Below are positions 1 through 9,539 of a stretch of 64,000 bases of DNA, piece by piece. This DNA comes from Morchella semilibera (Eukaryota > Ascomycota > Pezizomycetes > Pezizales > Morchellaceae). The DNA is taken from assembly GCA_009192285.1 (NCBI GenBank), contig WBVU01000018.1, forward strand, positions 248,001 to 312,000. The letters are read 5' to 3'. Made by a program: the position numbers and the translations under genes. Positions within the stretch are counted from its first letter, which is position 1. Every line of letters begins with the position of its first letter. The notes under the pieces were generated by a model, which had not been told where the DNA came from, made no database searches, and saw only the letters and a program-made list of their open reading frames with translations.

Positions 1-101
1 GGTAACAGATGTTGTTATCTCCCTTATCAAATAGTTAATCTCCCCTAACCCTCTGTTATAGGGGGGCAGCATTGACAGCTTAAGGAGTATATACATTTAC
101 C

Positions 102-277
102 CCGGGGTCCTAGTCGAAGTGGTGCAACAGCGACAAATGCCGGCTACCATGCCCAGAGGTTGGGAGGGGGTTTATACTTGTCGACCTGCATCAGGCGGAG
201 CTATCTGTATAGTAATAGTAAATGGGAAAAAATGACCGAGGCTACCCTTGATGGTGGATCACTTTAGGGACCCCCTG
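102..277. mobile_element. hAT-type MITE, degenerate
   Basis: Two inverted ends face each other. The left end reads GGGGTCCTAGTCGAAGTGG and the right end, on the minus strand, reads CAGGGGGTCCCTAAAGTGAT. Both resemble the clearer ends of the element at 17863-18090. The CAGGG start is typical of hAT termini. The interior has no coding capacity and no 8-bp target duplication could be made out, so this is a decayed non-autonomous element. The family assignment is inference. Confidence 0.4.
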
Positions 278-471
278 GGGTGTGTAGTGCTATACCCCAG
301 CCTGCCACCCCCGGCTAGCTGGCTGTCTTCTGTTGTAGGGTTTTTCCACCTGTAGCTCGGGTGATGTTGGGCGGCTGTGTAATTGACGCCCAGCCGCCGG
401 CGCTTATGCATGCGGGTCTGTGTGCCGCTTCCGCTGTCAAGATATGCTTAAGTGGGTTGCATTAGTGTTGC

Positions 472-894
472 ATGCACCCCGGGCTAACGCGATTGGGGGC
501 GGTGTCTCTTATTTCGACCTGTTTCATTATGAACATACCCACTCGGACACCCGTGTCTTTGAGTCACGGCAATGACCCCTTGGAGAAAAGGTCAGTTGAT
601 ACCATAAAGTGGTGGGGACTACATAAAACATCGTTATCCCGTATGGCCCAGGACTACCTTGCCATACCAGCAAGCAGTGTTCCTTCAGAACGATTTTTCT
701 CAAAAGCAGGGGATATAGTAACGAGGGGAAGAAACCAGCTCTTGGAAACATCTAGTACAGCGATGTTATTACTTCGGAGTTGGCTTGGACAGGAGGAAGT
801 GGAACATTGGGGGTTGGAACAGGTGGACGCTATAGAGGAAGGAGTGGATGGTGTTGATATACTAGAGTCGGGCTGTTTATCAGCCCCTGATTGA
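472..894 (+). pseudogene. hAT transposase C-terminal fragment
   Basis: The last ~110 residues of this open frame match the hAT dimerisation domain: a W-W--H---L---A---L-IPASS pattern, then SVPSERFFSKAGDIVTRGRN, then L-----LLLRSWL. The N-terminal ~30 codons do not look like transposase. The catalytic half and the BED finger are absent upstream, so this is a 5'-truncated relic. A separate hAT N-terminal piece lies at 3418-3893 on the same strand, so the two are not collinear and probably come from different insertions. Family call secure; no function expected. Confidence 0.75.
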
Positions 895-1320
895 GTACGA
901 GTAGCTAAAATCTCTGTATAGTACTAAGAACAGGTATCAATTAATTACTGTCACTGGGCTTGAGCCAAGCTCGAGCTCTCGAGCTTTTTTTATACAAGCC
1001 GAGCCCATCCACTAATATGACAAGCCGACTCAAGCCCAATGGCACATCATGCTTGAGCCGGCTCGTGGACCACACTAAACCCGACGTTTAACACTATCCT
1101 TCCCCAGTCCATTATGACTGATAGAGTGTATCATGGAATCTCATAGAAATCCTCAAGCCTATACCATACCCAAACCGTACATACCACCTGTGAGCCTCAT
1201 TACCAATCAACTGTACAACTGAACCCCATAGAATCCATGACAACAACTATAACGACGCCTCTGTTCGCTCCCCCCATTCCGACCCCTACCCGATCTTCCA
1301 GTAGCTCTGAGAACGCCGGG
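895..1320. other. Non-coding spacer after the hAT fragment
   Basis: No supported gene. It contains a short palindromic stretch around 968-988 (ctcgagctctcgag) and otherwise unassigned sequence, possibly the 3' non-coding part of the hAT element. Confidence 0.4.
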
Positions 1321-1580
1321 ACACAGGGAATCATATAGCCTTCGGCTCCTGGCAGTTCTCTTCTGGCACCAGTCTGTTAGAAAAGGGGCGAAACGCTGTA
1401 TATAGGGAGCGTGAGCGACCGTTACACTACTACTGGCAAGCGCCAGCGCCAGAACTAGACTAGTATACTTTGCAATAAAAATACTTCCATATCTAGCTTA
1501 CCAAGATAAGATAAGACCAGGCAGCAAAAAGGTCACAAATCGATTAAGAATTAATTGAATCTGGAAACCACAATCCCTTC
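1321..1580. repeat. R1 repeat, left copy beside gene A
   Basis: About 260 bp shared with 2791-3045 in the same orientation and, with an insertion, with 17690-18180. Shared blocks include GAATCATATAGCCTTCGG, CTCTTCTGGCACCAGTCTG and AAGATAAGATAAGACCAGGC. The two copies bracket gene A as direct repeats. A central ~75 bp segment (1381-1455) is inverted relative to the other copies. Immediately right of this repeat is the 3' flank of gene A, which is also conserved beside gene C. Confidence 0.75.
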
Positions 1581-1675
1581 GATTGCTCCTATTTGGTCCC
1601 CGTTCGAATATATTAATATTCCCTTAATAATAGATTAGTCACCTATCCTGAAAAAAGCTCCACAGGTACTCACCT

Positions 1676-2521
1676 TCAATGAATGCCCCCATTGCTCAAC
1701 GCTGCGTACATACAGTCCACGACAACCGAGTAATCATTCATCCATCTCTCTTTGGCCGGCACCATATTCGGGAACAGGACAGCAAACTCCTCTGTAGCGA
1801 GAAAAGATCTACCATCGTATCGAATCATCTGCCATTGGCTTCCTGTTGTAACGAATCCGTACACCTCGCCTCCACCATTATTATCTCTCGCATCTTTCAA
1901 TGCCAGCAGACACTGTTTCAACGCCTCTCCAGTAGTACCCTTCTTCGCTTCTATGATCAAGACAAACCTTTCTTCTCCCACCACAATGCGATCAATCACA
2001 ACGAATTCCTCTGTGCCCCCTGTCTCATTGTCTGTGGATATGATATCTTTCTCCCTCGCTAACCGTATCTCTTTGCGTCCCGTCCTGGATCTGAAATCGA
2101 AAAGAATTGGACTGATGATACCATAAACCAAGTCACTAACATTGGCTTCTTTGAAGTTCGCATTTGCCTCCGTAGGATAGCCTTCGATATCAAGATATTC
2201 CACTATGTTGTCGTACACCTTTTCCTTGGTCTTCAAGATGGCATCCCGGCCCTCGCCATCAGGACTATAGTTTTCGTTTGCCAACATTCTAGCAACCGGC
2301 ACCCCCCTGAGTTGATCGATCCAGAAGCCTAGTCTCTTCCCCGCTTCTGGGATGGTCATCTTTGAGTACGAGGTACTCCACTTCGCCTTTCGCTGCTCCT
2401 TCTGCTGCTTGGTATCGTTAGGTCCCAGATGGGGGACGAGGGTGGTGTGTATCGGACGCGAGTACACGGTGCGAGACCTAGGAAGAGCTTTGACCGTCTG
2501 GCGGCTGAGTTGTCTGAACAT
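1676..2521 (-). CDS. PD-(D/E)XK nuclease-like protein, paralogue A
   Basis: 281 residues, one exon. Residues 1-30 are rich in Arg, Ser and Leu with no acidic residue (begin MFRQLSRQTVKALPRSR), typical of a mitochondrial presequence. The core (about 100-250) has a helix-rich part, then Asp177, a strand, the EAK motif (Glu191-x-Lys193), and a helix with Gln203. That order (D...ExK...Q) fits the PD-(D/E)XK nuclease fold. Conserved YGFVTTGSQWQMIRYDG follows. I chose the ATG at 2521 because paralogues B and C start at the homologous MFRQL/MLRQL; an in-frame ATG at 2557 is not conserved in B. Downstream, AGGTGAGTAC right after the stop looks like a conserved splice donor. A TATA box lies ~97 bp upstream. 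Function unknown: the nuclease fold is my inference from motif spacing, and a non-catalytic role is possible. Confidence 0.75.
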   Translation of the reverse strand: MFRQLSRQTVKALPRSRTVYSRPIHTTLVPHLGPNDTKQQKEQRKAKWSTSYSKMTIPEAGKRLGFWIDQLRGVPVARMLANENYSPDGEGRDAILKTKEKVYDNIVEYLDIEGYPTEANANFKEANVSDLVYGIISPILFDFRSRTGRKEIRLAREKDIISTDNETGGTEEFVVIDRIVVGEERFVLIIEAKKGTTGEALKQCLLALKDARDNNGGGEVYGFVTTGSQWQMIRYDGRSFLATEEFAVLFPNMVPAKERWMNDYSVVVDCMYAALSNGGIH

Positions 2522-2599
2522 GATGCTGTAGCCCTCGAGGGATAGTGTCGAGGACATGGCGCTTCCTGGTCGGATTCCTGGTCGGATTCCTGGTCGGAA

Positions 2600-2780
2600 G
2601 ACGGGGGGACCACTCCCTATATACGTACCAGCGATCAGGCCGGGTAAGTAGTCCGGCGCCTACACTGGTGTCAAGGGTAAGGGTTCAATCCGAGGCTTGA
2701 ACGTACATCTGAGCATGGTCCCAAATGCCTTACTTATAAATGAAAGTACTCTACGAGTATTTCTTAGGCTGGTTCCTGAT
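2600..2780 (-). promoter_or_regulatory. Promoter block of gene A, shared with gene B
   Basis: On the minus strand a TATATAGGGAGTGGTCCCCCC block lies about 97 bp before the ATG. Gene B has TATATAGGGGGTGGTCCCCCC at 6146 with similar spacing. Both are followed by AGGAAGCGCCAT. Further upstream both carry ACCCTTACCCTTGACACC and a CGTTCAAGCC element. In A a 13-bp unit (TTCCTGGTCGGAT) is repeated three times at about 2563-2600. A partial copy of the distal part of this block, without the gene, lies at 17500-17690. Confidence 0.65.
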
Positions 2781-2790
2781 GTCAGAGAAC

Positions 2791-3045
2791 TGCCAGGGAA
2801 TCATATAGCCTTCGGTTCCTGGCAGTTCTCTTCTGGCACCAGTCTGTTACTGGTGCAGTTCTGGCGCTGGCGCTTGTCAGTAGTAGTGTGAGGGTCGCAC
2901 ACGCTCCCTTTTCTCATAATCCTACTACATACTATGGAATAAAGATACTTCGATATCTAGATTATCAAGATAAGATAAGACCAGGCAGTAAAAAAGTTGC
3001 AAATCAATTAATAATTAATTACATCTCGAAACCACAATCCCTCTT
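2791..3045. repeat. R1 repeat, right copy beside gene A
   Basis: Direct-repeat partner of 1321-1580. It carries the same blocks in the same order, with the central CTGGCGCTGGCGCTTG segment in the orientation also seen near 17765. It joins on its left to the distal promoter block of gene A. The unit promoter-gene-3' flank, bounded by R1, may have been the copied or mobilised piece. Confidence 0.7.
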
Positions 3046-3417
3046 GTGATGGTGACGGTCCAGCGCTGCCAGCCGTTCAGTCCGACTGCAGTCGACTATG
3101 CCAAGCAGGTAGTCCAAAAAGTAGGACGGACTATGGTGGACTGCAGTGTTTCAGCCAAGACAGTCCGTCCATCAGCAGGACGGGACTACGGACTATGGAC
3201 TGCATAAGTATACATTTTGGGTATAGTATGCCAACGGGGATGTCGTAAGTGGAGTGATATAGAACTGATGAGGTGTATAACAACTGCGGGGATTCTCCTG
3301 AATTTTATTTTTTAGAATTATTTCAAGAGCATCAGATTCACAGTAAGGTTAATACAAACAGAAACAATTTCACAAAAGCCATATATAAAAATATCATTCA
3401 ATGAATATATCTCCTGT
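3046..3417. other. Non-coding, AGTCC-rich stretch before hAT fragment
   Basis: Between 3060 and 3210 the words AGTCC and GGACT recur many times in both orientations, including GTCCGACTGCAGTCGACT. Such short bidirectional motifs resemble subterminal repeats of hAT elements and lie just upstream of a hAT N-terminus. No gene. Confidence 0.35.
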
Positions 3418-3893
3418 ATGGCAAACAGCTCAATTTATGAGCCATCGATTGCTAATACTGCACCGTCGGTAGCTAAGCCCCGATTAACCAGAGCCTCACA
3501 AGTTCCCGCTGCTTTTCAACAAAAACCAAAGGAAAGAACTAGTTGGGTTTGGAAACATGGTTCGGTTATTCAAAGTAGTTATCAGAATGGAGTTGTAAAA
3601 GATAGATGAAGATGTAATTTGTGTTAGATAAATATTGCCATGACCTTTGAAGTTTGATTATTAAATTAAATAATAGGTCCAAACCAAGCTACTGCCACCA
3701 ATTATCTGGATACAATAACCAAAAATTCTATTAACCATTTTGTTCGAGCCCATAGTTTTCATCAAAATAAAGAACTACGGGATTCTATTCCAAACATCGG
3801 CGGCGCAAGTCAAGTTTTGGGAGCGCAATTCAGTCAGCCGGCAATTAACAATCCCTTAATGGAACCAGTCAAAATGATTTTTAACAGCGACAT
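3418..3893 (+). pseudogene. hAT transposase N-terminal fragment with BED finger
   Basis: The frame from 3418 contains RTSWVWKHGSVIQ followed by a CxxC (CNLC) after an in-frame stop, which is the start of a BED-type zinc finger as found at hAT N-termini. After a short gap (~3630-3700), coding-like sequence continues (FVRAHSFHQNK..., PNIGGASQVLGAQ) to about 3890, where solo-LTR sequence cuts it. The catalytic domain is missing. The element is broken by the early stop and by the LTR insertion. Confidence 0.6.
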
Positions 3894-3895
3894 AT

Positions 3896-4150
3896 TGTGA
3901 CGGGGTAACCCGACGCAAAGAAGAAGATGACAATGATGACGCAGAAGGGCTCGAGGAGCACAGCCTAAGCGACGAGGGGACCGACGAAGACAAGGGTAAC
4001 ACCGGCGAAGGCAAAGGCAAGGGCAAAGGCACAAGAGCTGTCCAGTGTTCTTCCTATCTTCGTCGGTGTCCTCGTTATGCTGGCTGTGTTTCTCGAATTC
4101 TTCTGCATCATCATTGTTATCTTCTACTTTGTGTTAGGTTATTACGTCAC
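3896..4150. mobile_element. LTR1 fragments, one forward and one inverted
   Basis: 3896 to about 4035 matches the first ~140 bp of the LTR1 family (starts TGTGACGGGGTAACCCGACG). About 4047-4150 matches the same region in reverse complement. The pair is a head-to-head remnant of at least two LTR insertions. It is immediately followed by a further full-length LTR1, which inserted at the end of the inverted piece. Fossil, non-coding. Confidence 0.65.
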
Positions 4151-4876
4151 TGTAACGGAGTAGGTCGACGCAAAGAAGAAGATGACAATGATGACGCAGG
4201 GGAATTCGAGGAGCACAGCCTACGCAACGAAGAGACCGACGAAGACAGAGGCAACACCAGGCAGGCACAAGCACAGACACGGGCGAAGGCAAAAGCAAAT
4301 GCGAGGGCACAGAGGCACAAGGCAGGGAGAGTAAGGACCGGATGGACCTCAACGAGAACGATGAGAGGTACTTTGGGTTTTCTTCCTAAGAGGACAGAAT
4401 CTTGGATACGAAGACTATGGTTTCGAGAATAGGAATATATTCCTATGTATCAAGATAACAGGAAGACGATACAGAGAGAAAAGAAAGAAAGAACTAAGGA
4501 AAACATCTATCCCCGCTATTTAACACACCTCCTCCACTAGTCCGCTGTGACTTACACTTTCGCTTATAGAACCCCATAGAAACCTATCACTACCACACCT
4601 CGTAATCCTCCGCTTTTCTACACTACCAATCCATCACGCCATCGAACCTCCCAGAACTCAATGACGACAACCTCCACCTCGCACTCCTCACTCTCGCAAT
4701 CCTCCACACCATCTCCGCTTTTCTACATTACCAATCCATCACGCCATCGAACCTCTCAGAACTCAATGACGACAACATCCACCTCGCGCTCCCCACTCTC
4801 GCTTAACATTGCCCTAACAACCCCAATCATGCATCGCCTACCAAACTGTCGGAACAGATGCTAAGATGCTGGGACA
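4151..4876 (+). mobile_element. Solo LTR, family LTR1 (TSD GTCAC)
   Basis: Begins TGTAACGGAGTAG and ends GGGACA, with GTCAC directly before and after (4146-4150, 4877-4881), a 5-bp target duplication. At 726 bp it is longer than its 630-640 bp relatives because a ~107 bp block near 4620-4780 is tandemly duplicated. No retrotransposon coding region is present, so it is a solo LTR left by LTR-LTR recombination. The superfamily cannot be told from the LTR alone. Confidence 0.8.
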
Positions 4877-5165
4877 GTCACAGTAAAATAGCAGGCGTAG
4901 ACACTGGGGGTGCACACGGTGCGGATGACGATGCAACGTAATATCAAGGGGGCATTAGGGTATAACTCTGTTCCGCAGGGTGTGAGGTAATAACAGCAAT
5001 ACTCCATAGAAAGAGGAGTATGGGAGAAGTATCAGGATTAAGAGACAGTGATAGCCACTAGTGAAGTAGAGACTATGAGATATATTTATAAAGAAAATAC
5101 AGAAGATGTTCCGTGAAGAGAAAAGAAAAGAAAAGAAAATACAGAAGATGTTCCGTGAAGAGAAA
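4877..5165. other. Unassigned sequence with short tandem duplication
   Basis: No gene. The ~40 bp unit around AAATACAGAAGATGTTCCG is repeated at about 5095-5160, and the GAAAAGAAAAG tract continues beyond the MITE at 5166-5302, so the MITE inserted into this tract. Confidence 0.5.
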
Positions 5166-5302
5166 CATCAGCAAGACTTCATTTGTCTCCTGATGTCTCC
5201 TGAGCCTCATGAGACTCAAAAAATATCAAGGGGTATCAGGAGACTCTCAGGAGACCCAGGAGACTGTTGGGAGACTCCAGTCAGAAGTTGAGTTTGCTGA
5301 TG
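5166..5302 (-). mobile_element. MITE-1, 137 bp
   Basis: One of four copies in the window (others 11519, 15247, 16153). Ends are inverted CATCAGCAA. The interior is an imperfect palindrome built from GGAGACTC/GAGTCTCC words. This copy is in reverse orientation relative to the others and is flanked by AA on both sides. It has no coding capacity. Confidence 0.8.
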
Positions 5303-5830
5303 AAAGAAAAGAAAAGAAAATACAGAAGTAGGCACTGTTGCCTCCCTTATATACCCAACATTCCGTCGCCAAGCCTAACTCATACCCGTAGGTAATCCCA
5401 ACTTTTTGTTACCGTTTCACGTAACAGAAGCTTATAGAAACCGTCCTGACTCATCTCCACCTTCTAGCGTATAGTAATCTCATTCTTGCCAACCCCAATC
5501 CTTCCAGTCCTGTGAACCTAGTATATCCATGAAATTTAGGTTTTATCCCTTGTCTTCACTTTCCCTGCCCTGCTTTTAGGTCTTCGCCTTGGCCACACCG
5601 CCATTAGCCTCCTTTACTAGTCTTGGCTGTGCCTCTCGATCTCATCTGCGTCATCATCTCATGTGTCCTACAGGTAGTCTTCATTACTCCATCACAGGAT
5701 CATATACAATTACTGATCCTTTTACAGATCCCTGTACTCATCGGAAAGTCGTCAAATGCTGGAATGTATATGCCAATGCATATGCCAATGCATTCACCGA
5801 TGCATTACCTGACGTAGGGAGCTATATGAT
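5303..5830. other. Unassigned, with inverted LTR1 remnant
   Basis: About 5585-5685 resembles the start of LTR1 in reverse complement (GATGATGACGCAGATG and GAGGCACAGCC words). The rest is not recognised. A TGCCAATGCAT word recurs near 5768-5800. No gene. Confidence 0.4.
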
Positions 5831-6145
5831 CTAGCAGTTTTCTGGCACCAGGAACCTGCCTAAGAATTACGCAGTGGTTCAGTATTTATGTAAGGGATCC
5901 CCTGACACCGGTCTAAAATCTACGTTCAAGCCCCGTCGTAGGACCCTTACCCTTGACACCAACGCCACGAATCAGCCCTAGGTGCCACACGCCACTTTTG
6001 CCGCCAGGCTACCTACCGTTTGGATAAGACCGGTCTGTTCCTACGGGTTCACGGCATAAGCCATAGGAAAATGGTGTGGCTTACGCAAAAAGGGACTGGT
6101 CTTACCCAACGGACTTTTGCGGTACCCGGCCTTCTCGTGATAAGG
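5831..6145 (+). promoter_or_regulatory. Upstream block of gene B, related to R1 and gene A promoter
   Basis: Contains TCTGGCACCAGGAACCTGCC, ACGTTCAAGCC and ACCCTTACCCTTGACACC in the same order as the minus-strand upstream of gene A. An AT/GC-mixed stretch with GGTCTTAC words follows up to the TATA box at 6146. This is evidence that genes A and B were duplicated together with at least several hundred bp of 5' flank. Confidence 0.55.
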
Positions 6146-6151
6146 TATATA
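6146..6151 (+). promoter_or_regulatory. TATA box of gene B
   Basis: TATATAGGGGGTGGTCCCCCC lies about 107 bp before the ATG of gene B and matches the equivalent block upstream of gene A base for base over most of its length, followed in both by AGGAAGCGCCAT. Confidence 0.6.
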
Positions 6152-6257
6152 GGGGGTGGTCCCCCCCGCTCTCACACAGGAAGCGCCATCTCCTTTACAA
6201 CTTGAAAGGACTGGATACAGGCCCTAACCAGTAGCAACTCACCCTGACGAAAGGATC

Positions 6258-7091
6258 ATGTTGAGACAACTCCGCCGCCAGAAGGTCAGGGCTTTTCCTA
6301 GGCCTCGCTTTGTGTACTCACGTTTAGTACTCAGCACCCCCGTCCTTCACTCGCGGCCTAACAACACCGAGCAGCCAAAGAACCGGAAGCCCAAGTGGAC
6401 TACTCCTTACTCCAGCATGACCCAGGCAGACGCAGAGGAGAGGCTGGGCGTTAGACTTGGAGCACTCGAGGATGACGCCATTCCAGCGAGGGTGATGTTG
6501 TCCATGATTCCAGGGGAGGATGCCTTCAAGGAAACAAAGGAGACGGTTTACCGCAACATCGTGGACTATCTTGAGGTCGAAGGCTATCCTACGGAGTCGA
6601 GAGCAGATTTTAAAGCAGCCAACATTAGTGACTTGGTTTACGCTACCATTAGTCCTATAATCTCCGACTATAGACGTAAGACGAAACACAACCTACGCTT
6701 ACAGAGGGAGAAAGAAATCGTGTCTATGGACTTTGAGACAGGTGGTACGGAGGAATTCATTTTGATGGATCTCATCTCGGTGACGAAGGATAAGTTCGTC
6801 CTCGTGTTAGAGGCAAAGAGAACTTCTGTTGGAGAGGCGATGAAACAACTCTTGCTGGCAATGAAGGATGCGAGAGAAATGAACGCTGAAGGTACACTCT
6901 ACGGATTCACCACAACTGGAGATCTTTGGCAAATGGTCACATACGATGGTCAATTGTTTAAGGTTACTGAACAGTTCTTTGTACTTTTTCCGCGTATGGA
7001 TAAAGACAAAAGAAGATGGATGAAGGATTACTCTGTTCTGGTTGATTGCATGTATGCCGCATTGGCTGGTGCAGGCACCGTGAAGGATTGA
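6258..7091 (+). CDS. PD-(D/E)XK nuclease-like protein, paralogue B
   Basis: 277 residues, one exon, the most regular member of the family. Residues 1-35 are basic (MLRQLRRQKVRAFPRPR) and read as a mitochondrial presequence. In the core, Asp171, Glu185-Ala-Lys187 and Gln197 keep the D...ExK...Q order of PD-(D/E)XK folds. The block YGFTTTGDLWQMVTYDG and a C-terminal VDCMYAAL are shared with A and C. Similarity to A runs the full length (roughly half of residues identical by eye), but positions 35-95 are variable. The start is set by the conserved MxRQL. The stop TGA is followed within two bases by GTGAGTAC, a perfect splice donor. An intact frame in a decayed transposon island suggests recent origin or selection. 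Function not known. Confidence 0.8.
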   Translation: MLRQLRRQKVRAFPRPRFVYSRLVLSTPVLHSRPNNTEQPKNRKPKWTTPYSSMTQADAEERLGVRLGALEDDAIPARVMLSMIPGEDAFKETKETVYRNIVDYLEVEGYPTESRADFKAANISDLVYATISPIISDYRRKTKHNLRLQREKEIVSMDFETGGTEEFILMDLISVTKDKFVLVLEAKRTSVGEAMKQLLLAMKDAREMNAEGTLYGFTTTGDLWQMVTYDGQLFKVTEQFFVLFPRMDKDKRRWMKDYSVLVDCMYAALAGAGTVKD

Positions 7092-7093
7092 AG

Positions 7094-7141
7094 GTGAGTA
7101 CCTAATGGCGGATTTGTTTGTGGTGACTAATCTATTATTTA
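7094..7141 (+). other. Putative intron just after the stop of gene B
   Basis: GTGAGTACC begins two bases after the TGA. GACTAATC is a good branch site and ATTATTTAG an acceptor ~10 bases later, giving an intron of about 48 nt wholly in the 3' UTR. The same donor and branch words stand at the equivalent place in A and C. In C the frame reads into it because its stop is lost. Confidence 0.55.
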
Positions 7142-8173
7142 GGGGATAATCGGCCTGGGGGACGGGGGGTTCAAGTGGTGCGGGACCGTGGGAGTGGCGA
7201 TGGAGGGAGGCCTTCCCGCTACTGTGATTAGTAAGCCATTGTACAGCGGATAATCAATCGTTGGATGACCCAACCAGAACTTTGCCTGGAGGCGTGGAAT
7301 TGGTGGCGTTCATCCGATGACCTATCGCCCACCGCTATACGATAGTTTGATAGCCTTCCATCATCTAGATAAGTGTGACTACTCTTAGTATTTATTTCTG
7401 AAGAAGGGGGCGGGGCCTCTGTATAGTAGCGAAGCGCCAGCGGAGCGACTAGATACATGTAGGCACCACAGAGGATGTCTGGGGGGTGCCTAGAAATCTG
7501 CTAGGGTGCAGCAGGCACCTATATGGTTCCCTAGCAGGTTCCTGGCACCAGACACCGTGCTAAGATATACGCTTCAGCTGATATCATTTCTATGGGTATT
7601 GTCTCTACCAACTACTTTACCGCCGGATCGTATAAAAAGATCAGTCCGATATCAAGCCTCTATGATTTTATGACTGATATTATAGGTCAGGTCTTAATCA
7701 GACTATGATTTGCTAAAGCTGATATTTTGTGAAGATTATGGTATATGATAATGCCGATATAAAATTGATTTTATTCACTGAAAAATCTGGATACGCGGGT
7801 GGGCCGGTATTCACACTTGTTCTGCATAGGGAAATTACACAGATTAAATTCTTATTTATCTCACGATTTAATACTACATATATCTAAAAATTATTACTAC
7901 AACGGCTTGCCTACTTGCCCGCTTCATTGCATATTCTATATGGTACGCTACAGTATGGTACATTACGGTACAGTGCCTGATTCCGGCGCACTCGTTTAGA
8001 TTCGCTGGATTCATTGGATTGGGTGTTGAATTCGCTGGATTCGCTGGATTCGCTGGATTGGGTGCTGAATTCGCTGGATTGGGTGCCTAATTCACCGATT
8101 AGCTCATATCCTAATGATGATGATGATTAATTGGGAGGAGGGCGTAGATTCTTGTGGGGGAAAGGGTGTATGT
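7142..8173. other. Unassigned repeat-like spacer with minisatellite
   Basis: No supported gene. 7495-7560 holds an R1-like scrap (GGTTCCTGGCACCAGACACC). 8003-8095 is a short minisatellite of TTCGCTGGA and GGGTGCTGAA units. Confidence 0.5.
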
Positions 8174-8692
8174 TAGTCTCGTCCCCAGACCCCATCGATA
8201 TTTATTATTATTTATTGTTCAATACCGGAAGGGTCTGGTGTGCTTACCCAAAAAGTTTGTACCAGTCCTTTTTTCGGGAATACTAGCGCCGTTTTGAAGG
8301 CCGAAGGGCTGCCGGAGCTTTTTTACATACAAAAAATAAGGTTTTTTTAGTCTCTAGCGGAAGAATTAAGGTTTATTCTGACCCCAATATCACAATTCGG
8401 ACTTTTTTTAGTCTCTGACGGGAGAATTAAGGTTTATTCTGACCCCGATATCACAATTCGGACTTTAATATCACATTTTGTACTCATTTCGCACTCCGAT
8501 ATCACATTTCGACTCCGGTATCATATTTCAGACTCATTTTGCACTCCGGAATCATATTTCAGAGGAAAAGGAGAATGTCCGAACTTTTTCCTAAGGGGTG
8601 CCGGAAAGATAGTGCTCCAGACCCTACTGGTGTGGACTAATAAAAATACAAATATACTAACCACACCAAAATAGGGGATGGGCACGAGACTA
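8174..8692. mobile_element. MITE-2, long 519-bp copy
   Basis: Terminal inverted repeats TAGTCTCGTCCCCAGACCC and, at the right end on the other strand, TAGTCTCGTGCCCATCCCC. The copy at 40833-40979 shares both ends and the adjoining AATACC and CCACACCAAAATAGG words but is only 147 bp. The long copy carries an interior with a ~65 bp tandem duplication (AGAATTAAGGTTTATTCTGA, about 8340-8465) and a series of TATCACATTTCG units. No coding capacity. Confidence 0.65.
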
Positions 8693-8883
8693 GGTGTATG
8701 TACCCTCCCGAGTGTGTTATTTCCAGAGGGCTTGCTTACTAGGCGAGAGAGCGACTAGCGAGGTGCTAGTATCTGGCGAGGAGGGGGAAGGGGAGGGGAC
8801 TCGTAGGCTCTAGTCTCTGATATCTCTTGCTACTAACTACGTATACATGATAGGGAATGCTCAACCTACTCGCGCTGCCGGAT

Positions 8884-9521
8884 TGTGACGGAGTAACCCG
8901 ACGCAGAGAAGAAGATGACAATGATGACGCAGAGGGACTCGAGGAGTACAGTCTGCTTGACGAGGAGGCCGATGAAGACAGGGACAACACCGAGCAGGCA
9001 CAAGCACAGGCACCGGTGAAGACAAAGGCAAGGATGAGGGCACAAGGGCACAGGGCAGGGAGAGTGAGGACCGGATGGACCTCAACGAGAACGATGAGAG
9101 GTGCTATGGTTCTCCTCTTTGGAGGAGAAAATCTTGGGGACGTGAAACTATAGCTTTTGAAATGATAGGAGTACTAGTAGATTCCTATGTACCGAGATGA
9201 CAGGAAGACGAGACAAAGAGGAAAGAAAGAAAGAACCAAGGAAAACATCCATCCCCGCTATTTAACATATCTCCTCTACTAGTCCGCTATGACTCACACT
9301 TTTGCTCAGAGAACCTCATAGAAACCCATCGCTACCACACCCTGTAATCCTCCCCATCATCTCCGCTATTTTATATTATTAATCCATCACACCATCGAAC
9401 CTCCTACCTAATGACGACAGCCTCCACCTCGCACTCCCCACTCTCGCTTAACATTACCCTAACAACCACAACCGTATATCATCTACCGAACTGTCGGAAC
9501 AAACGCCAAGACGCCGGGACA
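8884..9521 (+). mobile_element. Solo LTR, family LTR1 (TSD CGGAT)
   Basis: 638 bp, starts TGTGACGGAGTAACCCGACG, ends CGCCGGGACA, with CGGAT on both sides (8879-8883 and 9522-9526). It is non-coding and a fossil. Full length and a perfect target duplication mark it as one of the younger insertions here. Confidence 0.85.
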
Positions 9522-9539
9522 CGGATTGAAGCCGCCCAG

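Noticed and set aside
2640-2700. A GGTTCAATCC word resembling a tRNA/SINE B box in the gene A promoter block
   Set aside because: No A box at the right distance, and the word is altered in the matching block of gene B; no cloverleaf can be drawn.
1676-7091. Reading the A-B-C genes as Crinkler-type effectors or restriction enzymes
   Set aside because: They lack the LFLAK-type header expected of Crinklers, and no methyltransferase partner is nearby; only the generic PD-(D/E)XK-like motif order is supported.
7228-7458. Minus-strand open frame beside gene B
   Set aside because: No ATG-supported coding texture or motif; it overlaps the 3' region and R1-like scraps.
8861-9085. Long opposing open frames inside the LTR1 copies (also near 4134, 13142, 16337)
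   Set aside because: The same frames recur because the LTR itself recurs; they are repeat composition (GACGAAGACA-type units), not genes.
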